A stretch of DNA of 46,975 bases from CACPJA01 sp964629335 (GCA_964629335.1 CAZVRH010000007.1:1-46975); one strand, 5' to 3'. Numbered from the stretch's first letter, positions 1 to 8,475 are shown. A program made the numbers and translations. Notes: a model not told the origin generated them from the letters alone.

Positions 1-324
1 AGCCCACTCAGAAAGGTTGGTTTTTCCCACAACATAGTACCCTCCACTTTTTAAGCGCTTAGCTAGATAAGCGCTTTTTTTGGGAGTGTTGTTTTGTAAA
101 GCAGTGGAGCCCGCGGTGTTTGGGATTCCCTCAATATCAATATTATCCTTAACCCCCAGCGCTATAGGCAGTAAAGACATGGCTTTAATGCTGCTTATTT
201 CTTTTGCTACAGTTTTTTTATCAACAAAAGATATAAAAGCGTTGTGTTCATCGCTTTCAGCAATGGTTTGTTGAAACGATTGGGCTGGAGCAAAAAACAA
301 AAAGACTATTAGCAGTCTCTTCAT
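1..324 (-). CDS. Secreted amidase-signature family hydrolase, N-terminal part (gene runs off left edge)
   Basis: The minus-strand frame opening at 324 stays open to base 1, giving 108 codons. Residues 1-19 look like a Sec signal peptide (MKRLL followed by a hydrophobic run to about APAQS). The conserved start of the amidase-signature fold follows: GVKDNIDIEGIPNTAGS, with the catalytic lysine of the Ser-cisSer-Lys triad at about K59, then GKTNLSEWA at the visible end. The two serines would lie beyond the window. The family cleaves amide bonds (GatA, fatty-acid amide and peptide amidases); the signal peptide argues against GatA and for a periplasmic amidase of unknown substrate. The start overlaps the stop of the upstream TRAP binding-protein gene as ATGA (321-324), so the two are probably translationally coupled. 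Confidence 0.85.
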   Translation of the reverse strand, partial: MKRLLIVFLFFAPAQSFQQTIAESDEHNAFISFVDKKTVAKEISSIKAMSLLPIALGVKDNIDIEGIPNTAGSTALQNNTPKKSAYLAKRLKSGGYYVVGKTNLSEWA

Positions 325-1394
325 TCGTACCTATTTTGTAATAGTGCGTACTCAGATATCTTTGTCCATTTCTCAACGGTGTTTTTATAGTCTGAGTAGG
401 ATTTATATATTTTCGCAAACTTAGGGTCTTTATCAATTATCTCAGCAATAATTTCTTCGGCTGATTGTTTAAAAGCCCCCATGACGTCTTTTGGAAACGG
501 TTTTATTTTAATGTCTTCCATAAGCTCGATCTGTTCTAAAGCAAACGCGTTTCTAGCCATAAACTCAGCAAGCATGCTGTCATTGGTAGCGCTGGCTGCT
601 ATATCGACAATGGTTTGTAGGTCTTTCGGTAAAGATTCATAAGCGTCTTTGTTAACAATACACTCTAAAGTGGGTCCGCCTTCATGCCAACCCGGATAAT
701 AATAGTGTTTTGCAACCTTATGTAACCCAAACGTTAAGTCATTATAAGGGCCAATCCATTCTGCAGCATCAATGGTCCCTGTTTGAAGAGCGGTAAATAT
801 TTCTGCGCCCGGCATAGCAACAGGTGTGCCGCCGTTGCGTCTTAAGACCTCGCCACCAAAACCAGGGATTCTCATCTTTAACCCCTGGATGTCATCAACT
901 GAGTTGATGGCCTTTTTAAACCAACCGCCCATTTGACATCCTGAGTTTCCAGCAGGATAAGGCCTTAGGTTAAACCCCTCATAAAGCTCTCGATAGAGCT
1001 CCATCCCGCCGCCATAATAATGCCAGCCATTCAGCTCCATGGCGTTTAGCCCAAAGGGTAAGGTGGTAAAAATCTGGGTCGCTTCACTTTTACCTCGCCA
1101 ATAATACGCTGCTCCATGACCCATTTCAGCGCCGCCGCTAGACACAAAATCAAACACTTCAAACGCTGGAACTAACTCGCCGCCTGCAAAGACTTTTATT
1201 TTTATTCTTCCGCCTGAAGCTGCTTCAATGTTTTTTGCCATCCTCATGGCGCCGGTTCCCAACCCTGGAAAATTTGGCGGCCATGTTGTAACCATTTTCC
1301 ATTTATAAACACCTTTTTTTTGGGCTCTTGTTTTGCTTGCCGCAGCAAGCCCGGCTGCCCCTATGCCGCCAATAATTAAATCTCTTCGTTTCAT
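321..1394 (-). CDS. TRAP transporter solute-binding protein (DctP/TakP-like), Tat-exported
   Basis: 357 aa. The N-terminus MKRRDLIIGG with an Ala/Gly-rich segment to about A24 is a twin-arginine signal. The mature part starts KWKMVTTWPPNFPG, and carries GGELVPAFEVFDFVSSGGAEMGH and a MPGAEIFTALQTGTIDAAEW block typical of the DctP family branch annotated as mannitol/chloroaromatic or 2-oxo-acid (TakP) binding proteins. It would capture an organic acid in the periplasm and hand it to a DctQM membrane pair, which is not visible in this window. An AGGA ribosome-binding site precedes the ATG by about 6 nt. The gene ends in an ATGA overlap with the secreted amidase gene. The Tat signal fits with tatABC lying about 570 nt away on the other strand. 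The ligand cannot be read from sequence. Confidence 0.9.
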   Translation of the reverse strand: MKRRDLIIGGIGAAGLAAASKTRAQKKGVYKWKMVTTWPPNFPGLGTGAMRMAKNIEAASGGRIKIKVFAGGELVPAFEVFDFVSSGGAEMGHGAAYYWRGKSEATQIFTTLPFGLNAMELNGWHYYGGGMELYRELYEGFNLRPYPAGNSGCQMGGWFKKAINSVDDIQGLKMRIPGFGGEVLRRNGGTPVAMPGAEIFTALQTGTIDAAEWIGPYNDLTFGLHKVAKHYYYPGWHEGGPTLECIVNKDAYESLPKDLQTIVDIAASATNDSMLAEFMARNAFALEQIELMEDIKIKPFPKDVMGAFKQSAEEIIAEIIDKDPKFAKIYKSYSDYKNTVEKWTKISEYALLQNRYE

Positions 1395-1471
1395 CTGTTT
1401 CCTGGTTTTGGGTGGGTAATATTATTCATGATAGTACCCGATATTTCTAAATAGTGTGTTATTTTTAAGCC

Positions 1472-1924
1472 ATGATTGCCTTGATACAAAGAGTGAGCAG
1501 CGCCTCGGTTACCATCAACAATAAAGTGACTGCCTCGATTAATGCCGGTCTTTTGGTTTTACTGGGCATTCAGGCTGAGGACTCAGAAAAAGATGCCAAA
1601 AAACTTGCTGGAAAAACGGTTTCTCTTAGGGTGTTTGATGATGATAATGGGGACATGAACCTTAATATTAAATCCATTGATGGGGACATACTGGTGGTAC
1701 CAAACTTTACCTTAGCAGCAGACACCTCCAGAGGAAACCGCCCTGGTTTTTCAACGGCCATGCCCCCCAGCGAAGCTGAGCCTCTGTTTGAGCTGTTTAC
1801 CCAAGAAACAGGCGTGCTTCATAAAAATGTTCAGACCGGTGTGTTTGGTGCTGATATGCAGGTGTCTTTGGTTAATGATGGGCCAATAACAATTTCGTTA
1901 GAAACAAAAAAATACATGTTATGA
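1472..1924 (+). CDS. dtd: D-aminoacyl-tRNA deacylase
   Basis: 150 aa, the usual DTD length. The protein hydrolyses D-amino acids (and mischarged Gly) from tRNA in the cytoplasm. It begins MIALIQRVSSASV as in the family, and carries the Gly-cisPro motif region NDGPITISLE near the C-terminus. The other active-site motif, usually SQFTL, reads PNFTL here (about residues 75-79): the Thr that lies at the active site is kept, but the preceding Ser-Gln is Pro-Asn. It is the first gene of a dtd-tatA-tatB-tatC run on the plus strand and is divergent from the TRAP gene, with a 77-nt spacer that must hold both promoters. Confidence 0.95.
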   Translation: MIALIQRVSSASVTINNKVTASINAGLLVLLGIQAEDSEKDAKKLAGKTVSLRVFDDDNGDMNLNIKSIDGDILVVPNFTLAADTSRGNRPGFSTAMPPSEAEPLFELFTQETGVLHKNVQTGVFGADMQVSLVNDGPITISLETKKYML

Positions 1925-1961
1925 TTGTTCTAATTACTAAGATCATTTAGAGGATAAACCT

Positions 1962-2198
1962 ATGGGTGCAAGCGGAATAAGTATCTGGCAGCTTCTAATA
2001 GTGCTTTTGATTGTCGTATTGATATTTGGCACCAAAAGACTAAAAAACCTAGGGGGTGATTTGGGCGGCGCTATTAAAAGCTTCCGCAAAGGAATGACCG
2101 AGGCTGAAAAAGCTGAAAATGAATTATCTAATATTGGGGATGAGATTTCAGACTCGACTGAAGCCTCCCCAGACGCTGAAGACGACGACAAGTCTTAA
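1962..2198 (+). CDS. tatA: Twin-arginine translocase subunit TatA
   Basis: 78 aa. One N-terminal membrane segment (about residues 7-21, ISIWQLLIVLLIVVLIFG) is followed by the FGTKRLKNLGGDLGGAIKSF amphipathic helix and an acidic low-complexity tail, the classic TatA layout. It forms the oligomeric pore-like component that moves folded proteins across the inner membrane. An AGAGG ribosome-binding site lies about 8 nt before the ATG. It is followed after 6 nt by tatB, so tatABC is one transcription unit, possibly with dtd. Confidence 0.95.
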   Translation: MGASGISIWQLLIVLLIVVLIFGTKRLKNLGGDLGGAIKSFRKGMTEAEKAENELSNIGDEISDSTEASPDAEDDDKS

Positions 2199-2204
2199 TT
2201 CACA

Positions 2205-2432
2205 ATGTTTGACATCGGTTTTTGGGAGATGCTTTTGTTGTGCGCTCTGGGGTTGGTTGTCCTGGGGCCAAAACGGCTTCCTGAGGTTGCGCTAAAAATT
2301 GGTAATTACCTGGGCAAAGCTCGCAACATGGTTCACTCTTTTACCCGGCAAATGCGCCAAGAGGTTGAGCTGACGCCAAATCGTCCGATGTCCCCCAAAG
2401 ACAACAAAACAAAAGACCCCGAAGACAAATAA
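2205..2432 (+). CDS. tatB: Twin-arginine translocase subunit TatB
   Basis: 75 aa, short for TatB. It starts MFDIGFWEMLLLCALGLVVLGPKRLPE, with the E residue in the membrane helix and the LGPKRLPE hinge diagnostic of TatB rather than TatA. TatB forms the receptor complex with TatC that recognises RR signal peptides. The cytoplasmic tail after the amphipathic helix is only about 25 residues, shorter than in enteric bacteria. The stop codon overlaps the tatC start by one base (TAATG at 2430-2434). Confidence 0.93.
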   Translation: MFDIGFWEMLLLCALGLVVLGPKRLPEVALKIGNYLGKARNMVHSFTRQMRQEVELTPNRPMSPKDNKTKDPEDK

Positions 2433-3169
2433 TGCCCGAAGAAGAGCTGCAAGAAGAAACGCTGTTATCACACCTAATTGAATTGCGCTCAAGGCTTTTA
2501 AAGGCTGGAGCTGCGGTTTTGTTTTTATTTATTATACTGGTACCGTTTGCTGACGAGGTCTTCAACAGGGTTGCTCTGCCGTTAATGGAGAAGCTTCCTG
2601 AGGGCTCTACTATGATTGCCACACAAGTTGCTTCACCTTTTTTAACCCCTTTTAAAACCACAATGTTTGCAGCATTGTTTGTTGCTATGCCGGCTGTACT
2701 TTATCAATTATGGTCTTTCGCTGCTCCGGGCCTCTACACAAAAGAAAAGCGGTTTGCGATACCGTTGTTGGTCTCTAGTACTTTTTTGTTTTACCTGGGT
2801 GCTCTTTTTGCTTACGTCGTGGTTTTCCCATTAATGTTTGGTTTTTTCACCTCGGCCGCGCCTGCTGGGGTGTCTGTTATGACAGATATTTCTAGTTATT
2901 TGGACTTTGTCTTGGTGCTTTTCTTTGCCTTTGGGTTATCTTTTGAGGTCCCAATTGCAACCGTCATTTTAGTCTGGTCTGGATTAACCAGCATTGAAAA
3001 CCTAGAAAAAAACAGGGCCTATGTTTTTTTAGGCGCTTTCATTGTGGGGATGCTGATCACGCCGCCTGATGTCATTTCACAAACCTTGTTAGCAGTGCCT
3101 GTTTACTTACTTTATGAGTGTGGCATTCTATTGTCTAAAACCTTAAATACAAACAGAGAAGAGGAGTAA
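2432..3169 (+). CDS. tatC: Twin-arginine translocase subunit TatC
   Basis: 245 aa with six hydrophobic segments. The N-terminus LLSHLIELRSRLL is the cytoplasmic signal-peptide-binding signature of TatC. The segments FLTPFKTTMFAALFVAMP and YTKEKRFAIPL (first cytoplasmic loop) and the later FGLSFEVPI with MLITPPDVISQ are all family hallmarks; E in FEVP is the conserved membrane glutamate. TatC is the core of the receptor for twin-arginine precursors such as the TRAP binding protein encoded at the left edge. It ends the tat run; the peptide transporter gene starts 10 nt later. Confidence 0.97.
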   Translation: MPEEELQEETLLSHLIELRSRLLKAGAAVLFLFIILVPFADEVFNRVALPLMEKLPEGSTMIATQVASPFLTPFKTTMFAALFVAMPAVLYQLWSFAAPGLYTKEKRFAIPLLVSSTFLFYLGALFAYVVVFPLMFGFFTSAAPAGVSVMTDISSYLDFVLVLFFAFGLSFEVPIATVILVWSGLTSIENLEKNRAYVFLGAFIVGMLITPPDVISQTLLAVPVYLLYECGILLSKTLNTNREEE

Positions 3170-3178
3170 CACCAGCCC

Positions 3179-4675
3179 ATGAATAATGAAACTATAGGAA
3201 ACAACTCTAGCGAAGGGTTCTTCGGTCACCCAATCGGTCTCAAGACCTTGTTCTTAACTGAAATGTGGGAGCGTATGTCTTATTATGGAATGAGGGCATT
3301 GCTGGTTCTGTATATGACTGGGGCGATTACTGGGTTTAACCCGGGGTTGGGTTGGAGCAGCATTGAGGCTCAAGCCATTTATGGAATTTATGTTGGTATG
3401 GTTTACTTCATGGTGATCCCCGGTGGTTGGCTTGCAGATAATTTAATTGGCCACCAAAAAGCGGTTCTTTATGGGGCTATTATTATAGCGTTAGGTCACT
3501 TCACTTTGGCTTTGCCGCTACAACAAACTTTTTTTCTAGGCTTAATCTTTGTGGTTCTTGGAACTGGCCTGTTAAAAGGAAACATTTCCACCATCGTGGG
3601 GAAGCTCTATAAAGAGGACGACGACCGCAGAGAATCTGGCTACACCATTTTTTACATGGCTATCAATATAGGCTCAACGCTAGGGTTTTTGGTGTGCTCG
3701 TATTTAGGTGAAAAAATAGGGTGGCATTGGGGCTTTGGAGCTGCCGGTGTTGGGATGGCCTTCGGGGTAATCCAGTTTATCAACTCAAAGAACTTGCTGG
3801 GCTCTGCTGGCGCCGCGCCCAACCCAATAGAAGAAAACAAGCGCACAAAGTTGGTTCTTTGGACAAAAATAAGTTTGTTCGTAATGGTGGCCGTAATTGT
3901 GAGCGGCCTGTTTGGTTTATACACGGTTGATGCTAGGCTTTTTGCCGAAAGCTTTTATTACTTTTTGTGTTTTGTTGCCGGAACCTACTTTCTCTATCTC
4001 TATTTCTTTGCGGGGCTGAACAGCGATGAAAAAAGGAACCTTGTTTTACTGGCGCTTCTTTTTATAGGGGCTGCCGCTTTTTGGTCTGGGTTTGATCAAT
4101 CTGCAAGCTCTTTGAGTATCTTTGCAAGAGATTACACAGACCTTTCTGTTAGTGGGTACATTATCCCTATCGGTTGGCTGCAGTTTGCTAACCCTATTTT
4201 TGTTGTCATTTTTGCCCCTATTTTTGCCGGGACCTGGATGCATTTGGCGAAACGAAACCTAAACCCCTCTTTGCCAATAAAGTTCGCGCTTGGTTTGGTT
4301 CTTATGGCGCTTAGCTTCATGGTTATGCTCTACGCAGTTGAGCTTGCTATGGTTTCCTCACCGGTGGGTATGCGCTGGCTTATCATCACTTACCTCCTTC
4401 AAACCTGGGGTGAGTTGGCGCTCTCGCCAGTTGGTTTAGCCGCGTTTTCTAAGTATTCGCCAAAAAAATATGTGGGTCAAATGTTCGGCCTTTGGTTTAC
4501 TGCTTCAGCAATTGGCGGGGTGCTGGCCGGCTTACTTGGTGGAGAAGCTTTGGGAGAGGGCCTTGATAGCATCTCGCCGGTCTTCGGGTTTATGGTTAGG
4601 TACTACCTATTAATAGCGCTGGGCCTAATAGTTCTTTCGTTTGTCATAAAAAGCGCGAAAAGCACCAACAACTAA
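3179..4675 (+). CDS. POT/PTR2-family proton-coupled oligopeptide transporter
   Basis: 498 aa with a dozen or more membrane segments, normal for bacterial POT proteins. The ExxERxxYY proton/peptide motif is present as EMWERMSYYG (about residues 28-37), and the PTR2 signature as FYMAINIGSTLGF. The family imports di- and tripeptides with protons across the inner membrane (DtpA/DtpT type). The gene sits 10 nt after tatC and may share its transcript. A clear stem-loop terminator follows at 4711-4743. Substrate range cannot be inferred beyond small peptides. Confidence 0.93.
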   Translation: MNNETIGNNSSEGFFGHPIGLKTLFLTEMWERMSYYGMRALLVLYMTGAITGFNPGLGWSSIEAQAIYGIYVGMVYFMVIPGGWLADNLIGHQKAVLYGAIIIALGHFTLALPLQQTFFLGLIFVVLGTGLLKGNISTIVGKLYKEDDDRRESGYTIFYMAINIGSTLGFLVCSYLGEKIGWHWGFGAAGVGMAFGVIQFINSKNLLGSAGAAPNPIEENKRTKLVLWTKISLFVMVAVIVSGLFGLYTVDARLFAESFYYFLCFVAGTYFLYLYFFAGLNSDEKRNLVLLALLFIGAAAFWSGFDQSASSLSIFARDYTDLSVSGYIIPIGWLQFANPIFVVIFAPIFAGTWMHLAKRNLNPSLPIKFALGLVLMALSFMVMLYAVELAMVSSPVGMRWLIITYLLQTWGELALSPVGLAAFSKYSPKKYVGQMFGLWFTASAIGGVLAGLLGGEALGEGLDSISPVFGFMVRYYLLIALGLIVLSFVIKSAKSTNN

Positions 4676-4710
4676 GCCTATTGTTGTTTTTTTGCAACTC
4701 TTAAGAGGGT

Positions 4711-4743
4711 TGACCCCTGGTTGTGAGGGGTTGTTTTATTTGG
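4711..4743 (+). terminator. Rho-independent terminator after the POT transporter
   Basis: Stem ACCCCT (4713-4718) and AGGGGT (4726-4731) with a 7-nt loop, followed by a T-rich run (TGTTTTATTT). It lies 36 nt after the transporter stop and ends the dtd-tatABC-POT unit before the TonB receptor gene. Confidence 0.7.
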
Positions 4744-4818
4744 ATTTTTGGTGGGTCTCAGTTACATTATTAGGCGTCAATTAACTAGACGTTATTGAAA
4801 CAAAAAGGGGAACATTAA

Positions 4819-7800
4819 ATGAAACACATAAATCGTTTCGTTGTGGGAGCTACTCTCGCAATGCTTATCGCGACACCAAACGTGTTTTCTCAAGTTATTG
4901 AAGAAATCACGGTTACGGCGCGTAAAAAAGAAGAAAACTTACAGGACGTTGCTATTTCGGTTACAGCCATTCAAGGGGAGACGCTTGAGCGCCTAGGCAT
5001 CAAAGATATCAGCGATGTCACTAAACTGGATCCGTCATTAACGTTTGACAAAGGGTTTGCTCCGGATGATGTGAGAATTGCAATTCGCGGCATTATCAAT
5101 ATGCGTGGCCGACCTGTTGTTGCTAATATTTTTGATGGGGTTGATATCTCAAGCGAGACCATGGGTACCGCGGGTTCTTCTTCTTTGATTTCGCCAAGAA
5201 TGATGGACATTCAACGGGTTGAGGTTGTTAAGGGTCCACAAGTGGCTCTTTACGGAAGAACAGCTTTTGCCGGTGCAATCCAATACGTAACAAAAGACCC
5301 CTCAGATACATTTGAAAACGAAGCAAGTCTTGAGTTTGCACAAGACGGGTTCCATGAAGCAAGACTGAGCTCTTCTGGACCAATATCAGACACCATGGGT
5401 TTTCGGTTTAACGCCCTAGCATGGGATTTTGATGGTTTTCACCAAAACTCTCACACCGGTGCTAACGTGGGTGGTGGCGAAGGTGTTGGCGCTTCGATTA
5501 CTTTTCTCATAGAGCCAAACGATAACCTTAGAATTAAAACTCGTCTCGACTATGTGAGCGATGAATACGATGCCCCTGCCCAAGCAAAAGTGCTTGGTAA
5601 TGTTATACGGCCAGTGCCAGAATCTGCAAGCAAATGCAACGGTGGTTTTATTCGTGACGCAAGTTGTGATAACGACGCCATGTGGTTTGAGCATGTGATG
5701 GCCTTTACTCCGGCGCAAGCTGGGTTAATACCTTTTGCTTCTCCTTGGTACCCATTGGTTCCAGCTTTCCCCGGCGGGCCCATGGTTCCAAACGCCACAC
5801 AAGTTGGTTACGGAAGCACGGGAACCAATGTTGACAGAAACACAGGGATTAATTACATGGGTCACTGGGACGACATGGAGCATCGGGATTATGATGGCTT
5901 CTTCCCTGACGGGGACTCACTAACCGTTGCTCATAATCGCAACCTAATGCATGGCGGTTATAACGCTGGCAGAGACATGTTTGGCTCAACAAAAGAAGGT
6001 TCAAGATTTCAAGCCAATATCAGCTACAGCGGTGACACTGTGGATTTCAACTCATGGACACACGCTGCTGACATGGACGTGTCACAACAATACGACATTG
6101 ATAAAGAGGTCCTGCCTTGGCACCAAGTTGAGTTTAACGTTTGGGGGCCAACCAAGCTCTTCAGCCAAGAGTTTAGGTTGTCTACGAAGAGCGACGGGCC
6201 TTTTAATATGTCCGCGGGTGCCCTTTATTGGCATGAAAAAATGACACAGAACTCAACCAACATCACCGGCATGGCTCACGGTTCACGCTGTTTTGTTAGG
6301 CTTACAAGAGACTACTTTGGTAACGTTGTAAAAGTTGAGGATCTTGGTTTAGCGTATTTCCAGGGCCCTTGCGGTTATACCGACACTGAAATTGCTCCTC
6401 ATGCTGCAGGTTTAGGTGCTGCGAGACCCATGACCCCACTGGAGAGAGACACCAGCCATATGTCGTTGTACACGATGTTTGATTACGACTTCTCAGAAAA
6501 AATGGCGGCCACTCTAGAGTTGAGGTGGACTGACGAAAGAGAAAGAATGAAGGGACCTGTTTACAACGGTAACGGCGGAGTCGACAGCTGTCCTGACAAC
6601 CCATACGGGGACTGTATTGACGCCCCTTCTGGTGGTCCTGGCTCTGTGCAGGTTTGTGGTGCTGGCGCGCGTTGTGACTATTATGGTAATGCGTTTGCTC
6701 AAATCCCAACCTCTGTTCCTGCTGGGTGGAGGGGTTATGCGCCGCTTCCAATGAAAGAAGGAATCTTTAGAAAAGGCGGGGATTATATCTCGCCAAAACT
6801 AACCGTTTCTTATGACGTTAGTGATTCGATTCTGCTTTTTGGTTCTTGGGCTGAGGCTAGGAAACCAGGCGGATTTTCAACCCTGTCTATTGGCGCTTTC
6901 AGCTTAGATCCTAATGCTGACGGAAACCCTGAAGAAAACATGTTTGAAGAAGAGATTATGGAAGTTTACGAGATCGGCTTTAAATCTGTTTTAAGCGACG
7001 GTGCCTTAAGGCTTAACGGAGCTCTTTTCTATGAAGACTACACAGACCGACAAGTTAGTGTTCAAAGGGTTATCGGCGAATCGCTCGGAAACGTTATAAA
7101 AAACGCGGCCGGAGGCGAGGTTTTTGGAGCTGAGGTTGATATGGCCTATGCCATTAACGATAAGCTAACATTGTCTGGTGGTTACTCTTTCCTAGACAGT
7201 AAATACACTGACTTTAAACTCACCTCAACGGGTGCTGGAGAAATATCTCGTGCCGGCAACTGTGAGCTGACCGACATAGATGGCAACCCAACCTGTATTA
7301 TTGATAGAACGGGTAACGAGTTCGAGCGTGCACCAAAACATGCGGCGAACATCAACCTCAACTACACGGACGAGTTGAAAAATTTTGGTGTTCTTTCTGG
7401 CGGTATGTTTTTTGCTGAGGTTAACGCCCGATACCAAGACGATCGTGCGGTTGACTTTGACAACAACGCCTGGTTTAAAGAGTACTGGAGAATTGACCTT
7501 AGAGCGGGCATTACAAAAGGCAACTGGGAAGGAACCCTGTATGTTAAAAACCTGCTCGATGATGACACTGTAATTTCAGGCGGTAACGGCCCTGATATTG
7601 GTAACTCAGACTTTAGGTTTGGCATGATCTTTACTGACTGTGCCCTGTTCCCTGGTGGCGAAAACGTCCCTGGTGGAGGAGGTGTCAGCGGGGGTTGTTT
7701 TGTTCCTGGGCAAAACCCGAACGGGAAAATGTTTGCGCCTAGTGTCCATGCGGCACCAAGTATCGGTAACGCGTGGTATGCCAGTCTTCCTGATCCAAGA

Positions 7801-7833
7801 CAGTTTGGTCTCAGAATCAAATACAGCTTTTAA
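4819..7833 (+). CDS. TonB-dependent outer-membrane receptor
   Basis: 1004 aa. Signal peptide to about residue 24 (ends NVFSQ), then a TonB box EEITVTARK (about 28-36), a plug domain (LQDVAISVTA, DIQRVEVVKGPQVALYGR, GAIQYVTK), and a long beta-barrel ending in the aromatic KYSF typical of outer-membrane proteins. It would take up a large or scarce substrate energised by TonB-ExbBD. It is long for the family, and its predicted extracellular regions hold about twelve cysteines, mostly in pairs. Substrate is unknown. AAAAGGGG precedes the ATG by about 7 nt. It is monocistronic: terminators lie on both sides. Confidence 0.95.
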   Translation: MKHINRFVVGATLAMLIATPNVFSQVIEEITVTARKKEENLQDVAISVTAIQGETLERLGIKDISDVTKLDPSLTFDKGFAPDDVRIAIRGIINMRGRPVVANIFDGVDISSETMGTAGSSSLISPRMMDIQRVEVVKGPQVALYGRTAFAGAIQYVTKDPSDTFENEASLEFAQDGFHEARLSSSGPISDTMGFRFNALAWDFDGFHQNSHTGANVGGGEGVGASITFLIEPNDNLRIKTRLDYVSDEYDAPAQAKVLGNVIRPVPESASKCNGGFIRDASCDNDAMWFEHVMAFTPAQAGLIPFASPWYPLVPAFPGGPMVPNATQVGYGSTGTNVDRNTGINYMGHWDDMEHRDYDGFFPDGDSLTVAHNRNLMHGGYNAGRDMFGSTKEGSRFQANISYSGDTVDFNSWTHAADMDVSQQYDIDKEVLPWHQVEFNVWGPTKLFSQEFRLSTKSDGPFNMSAGALYWHEKMTQNSTNITGMAHGSRCFVRLTRDYFGNVVKVEDLGLAYFQGPCGYTDTEIAPHAAGLGAARPMTPLERDTSHMSLYTMFDYDFSEKMAATLELRWTDERERMKGPVYNGNGGVDSCPDNPYGDCIDAPSGGPGSVQVCGAGARCDYYGNAFAQIPTSVPAGWRGYAPLPMKEGIFRKGGDYISPKLTVSYDVSDSILLFGSWAEARKPGGFSTLSIGAFSLDPNADGNPEENMFEEEIMEVYEIGFKSVLSDGALRLNGALFYEDYTDRQVSVQRVIGESLGNVIKNAAGGEVFGAEVDMAYAINDKLTLSGGYSFLDSKYTDFKLTSTGAGEISRAGNCELTDIDGNPTCIIDRTGNEFERAPKHAANINLNYTDELKNFGVLSGGMFFAEVNARYQDDRAVDFDNNAWFKEYWRIDLRAGITKGNWEGTLYVKNLLDDDTVISGGNGPDIGNSDFRFGMIFTDCALFPGGENVPGGGGVSGGCFVPGQNPNGKMFAPSVHAAPSIGNAWYASLPDPRQFGLRIKYSF

Positions 7834-7851
7834 TAAGAAGCGTTAACTAAC

Positions 7852-7890
7852 AATAAGCCCCCACATAAACAACGGGGGCTTATTTTTTTT
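7852..7890 (+). terminator. Strong Rho-independent terminator after the TonB receptor
   Basis: Perfect 11-bp stem AATAAGCCCCC (7852-7862) / GGGGGCTTATT (7874-7884), 11-nt loop, then continuous T to 7890. It overlaps the stop codon of the facing NUDIX gene. On the minus strand the downstream T-run is weak, so it works mainly for the receptor. Confidence 0.92.
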
Positions 7891-8407
7891 CAAAAGACAG
7901 CTCCTCGTTGGTTATGCCTTGATGATATAACCAGTCTTTAGTTGCTTGTCCTGTCCCGCTCGGCCAAGGTCTAACGTCTTTGGTTTTAATGATTTTATAA
8001 TCAACCAGCTCGGTTGCATCCAATGTTATGTCGCCCTCTTCGATAAGAACGTCATAAGCGAAAATTATTTGGTTCATTTGGAAAAAACTATACGCACCCA
8101 CCAACGACTGAACCTTGCCGACGAGCCCTATTTCTTCTTTTACCTCTCTCAAAACACCTTCTTCGGGTGTTTCTCCAGCCTCAAGAAACCCTGTAATAAG
8201 GCCGTACCAGTGTTTTGGCCAACCAATAGCCTGAACCAACACCATCTCGTCGTTGCGATGCGCGATCGCGGCTAACACCGGTGTGGGGTTGTTCCAAAAA
8301 ACGAACTCGCATTCTGTGTTTGTGCACTCTCTTCGTTTTGCTCCGCCAATGAGCTTGGTTTTAAGGGCTGTTTTACACCGTGGGCAAAACTTGTACTCTT
8401 TTAACAT
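7880..8407 (-). CDS. NUDIX hydrolase with N-terminal zinc ribbon (NudC-like architecture)
   Basis: 175 aa. Cysteines at 8, 11, 28 and 33 (FCPRC ... RECTNTEC) form a zinc ribbon followed by VFWNNPTP. The NUDIX box G-x5-E-x7-REVxEExG runs from about G73 to L95 (GFLEAGETPEEGVLREVKEE), with all Mg-binding glutamates present. It would hydrolyse a nucleoside diphosphate-linked compound. The layout resembles NADH pyrophosphatase NudC, but the protein is much shorter and lacks the SQPWPFPxS specificity motif, so the substrate is open. It is alone on the minus strand, facing the TonB receptor terminator. Confidence 0.9.
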   Translation of the reverse strand: MLKEYKFCPRCKTALKTKLIGGAKRRECTNTECEFVFWNNPTPVLAAIAHRNDEMVLVQAIGWPKHWYGLITGFLEAGETPEEGVLREVKEEIGLVGKVQSLVGAYSFFQMNQIIFAYDVLIEEGDITLDATELVDYKIIKTKDVRPWPSGTGQATKDWLYHQGITNEELSFEKK

Positions 8408-8436
8408 TCCCCTACTCTAAACCGACGGCCCTAAGA

Positions 8437-8475
8437 TTGACAGTTGTTTGTCAGCCAACAAGATCTCGCTAGCGA
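8437..8475. promoter_or_regulatory. Two palindromes in the leader of the DUF1330-to-gpsA operon
   Basis: TGACA (8438-8442) and TGTCA (8449-8453) form an inverted repeat with a 6-nt centre. A perfect 10-bp palindrome TCGCTAGCGA lies at 8466-8475. A possible -10 GATAAT is at 8493-8498, which puts the second palindrome at the -35 position. They could be operators; no regulator can be named from sequence. Confidence 0.3.

Noticed and set aside
80..274. A 64-aa plus-strand open frame at the left edge.
   Set aside because: It is antisense to the secreted amidase gene, which has clear family motifs; the plus-strand product resembles nothing.
4774..4791. CGTC/GACG inverted repeat before the TonB receptor as a Fur or other operator.
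   Set aside because: Only 4-bp arms, and no resemblance to a Fur box.
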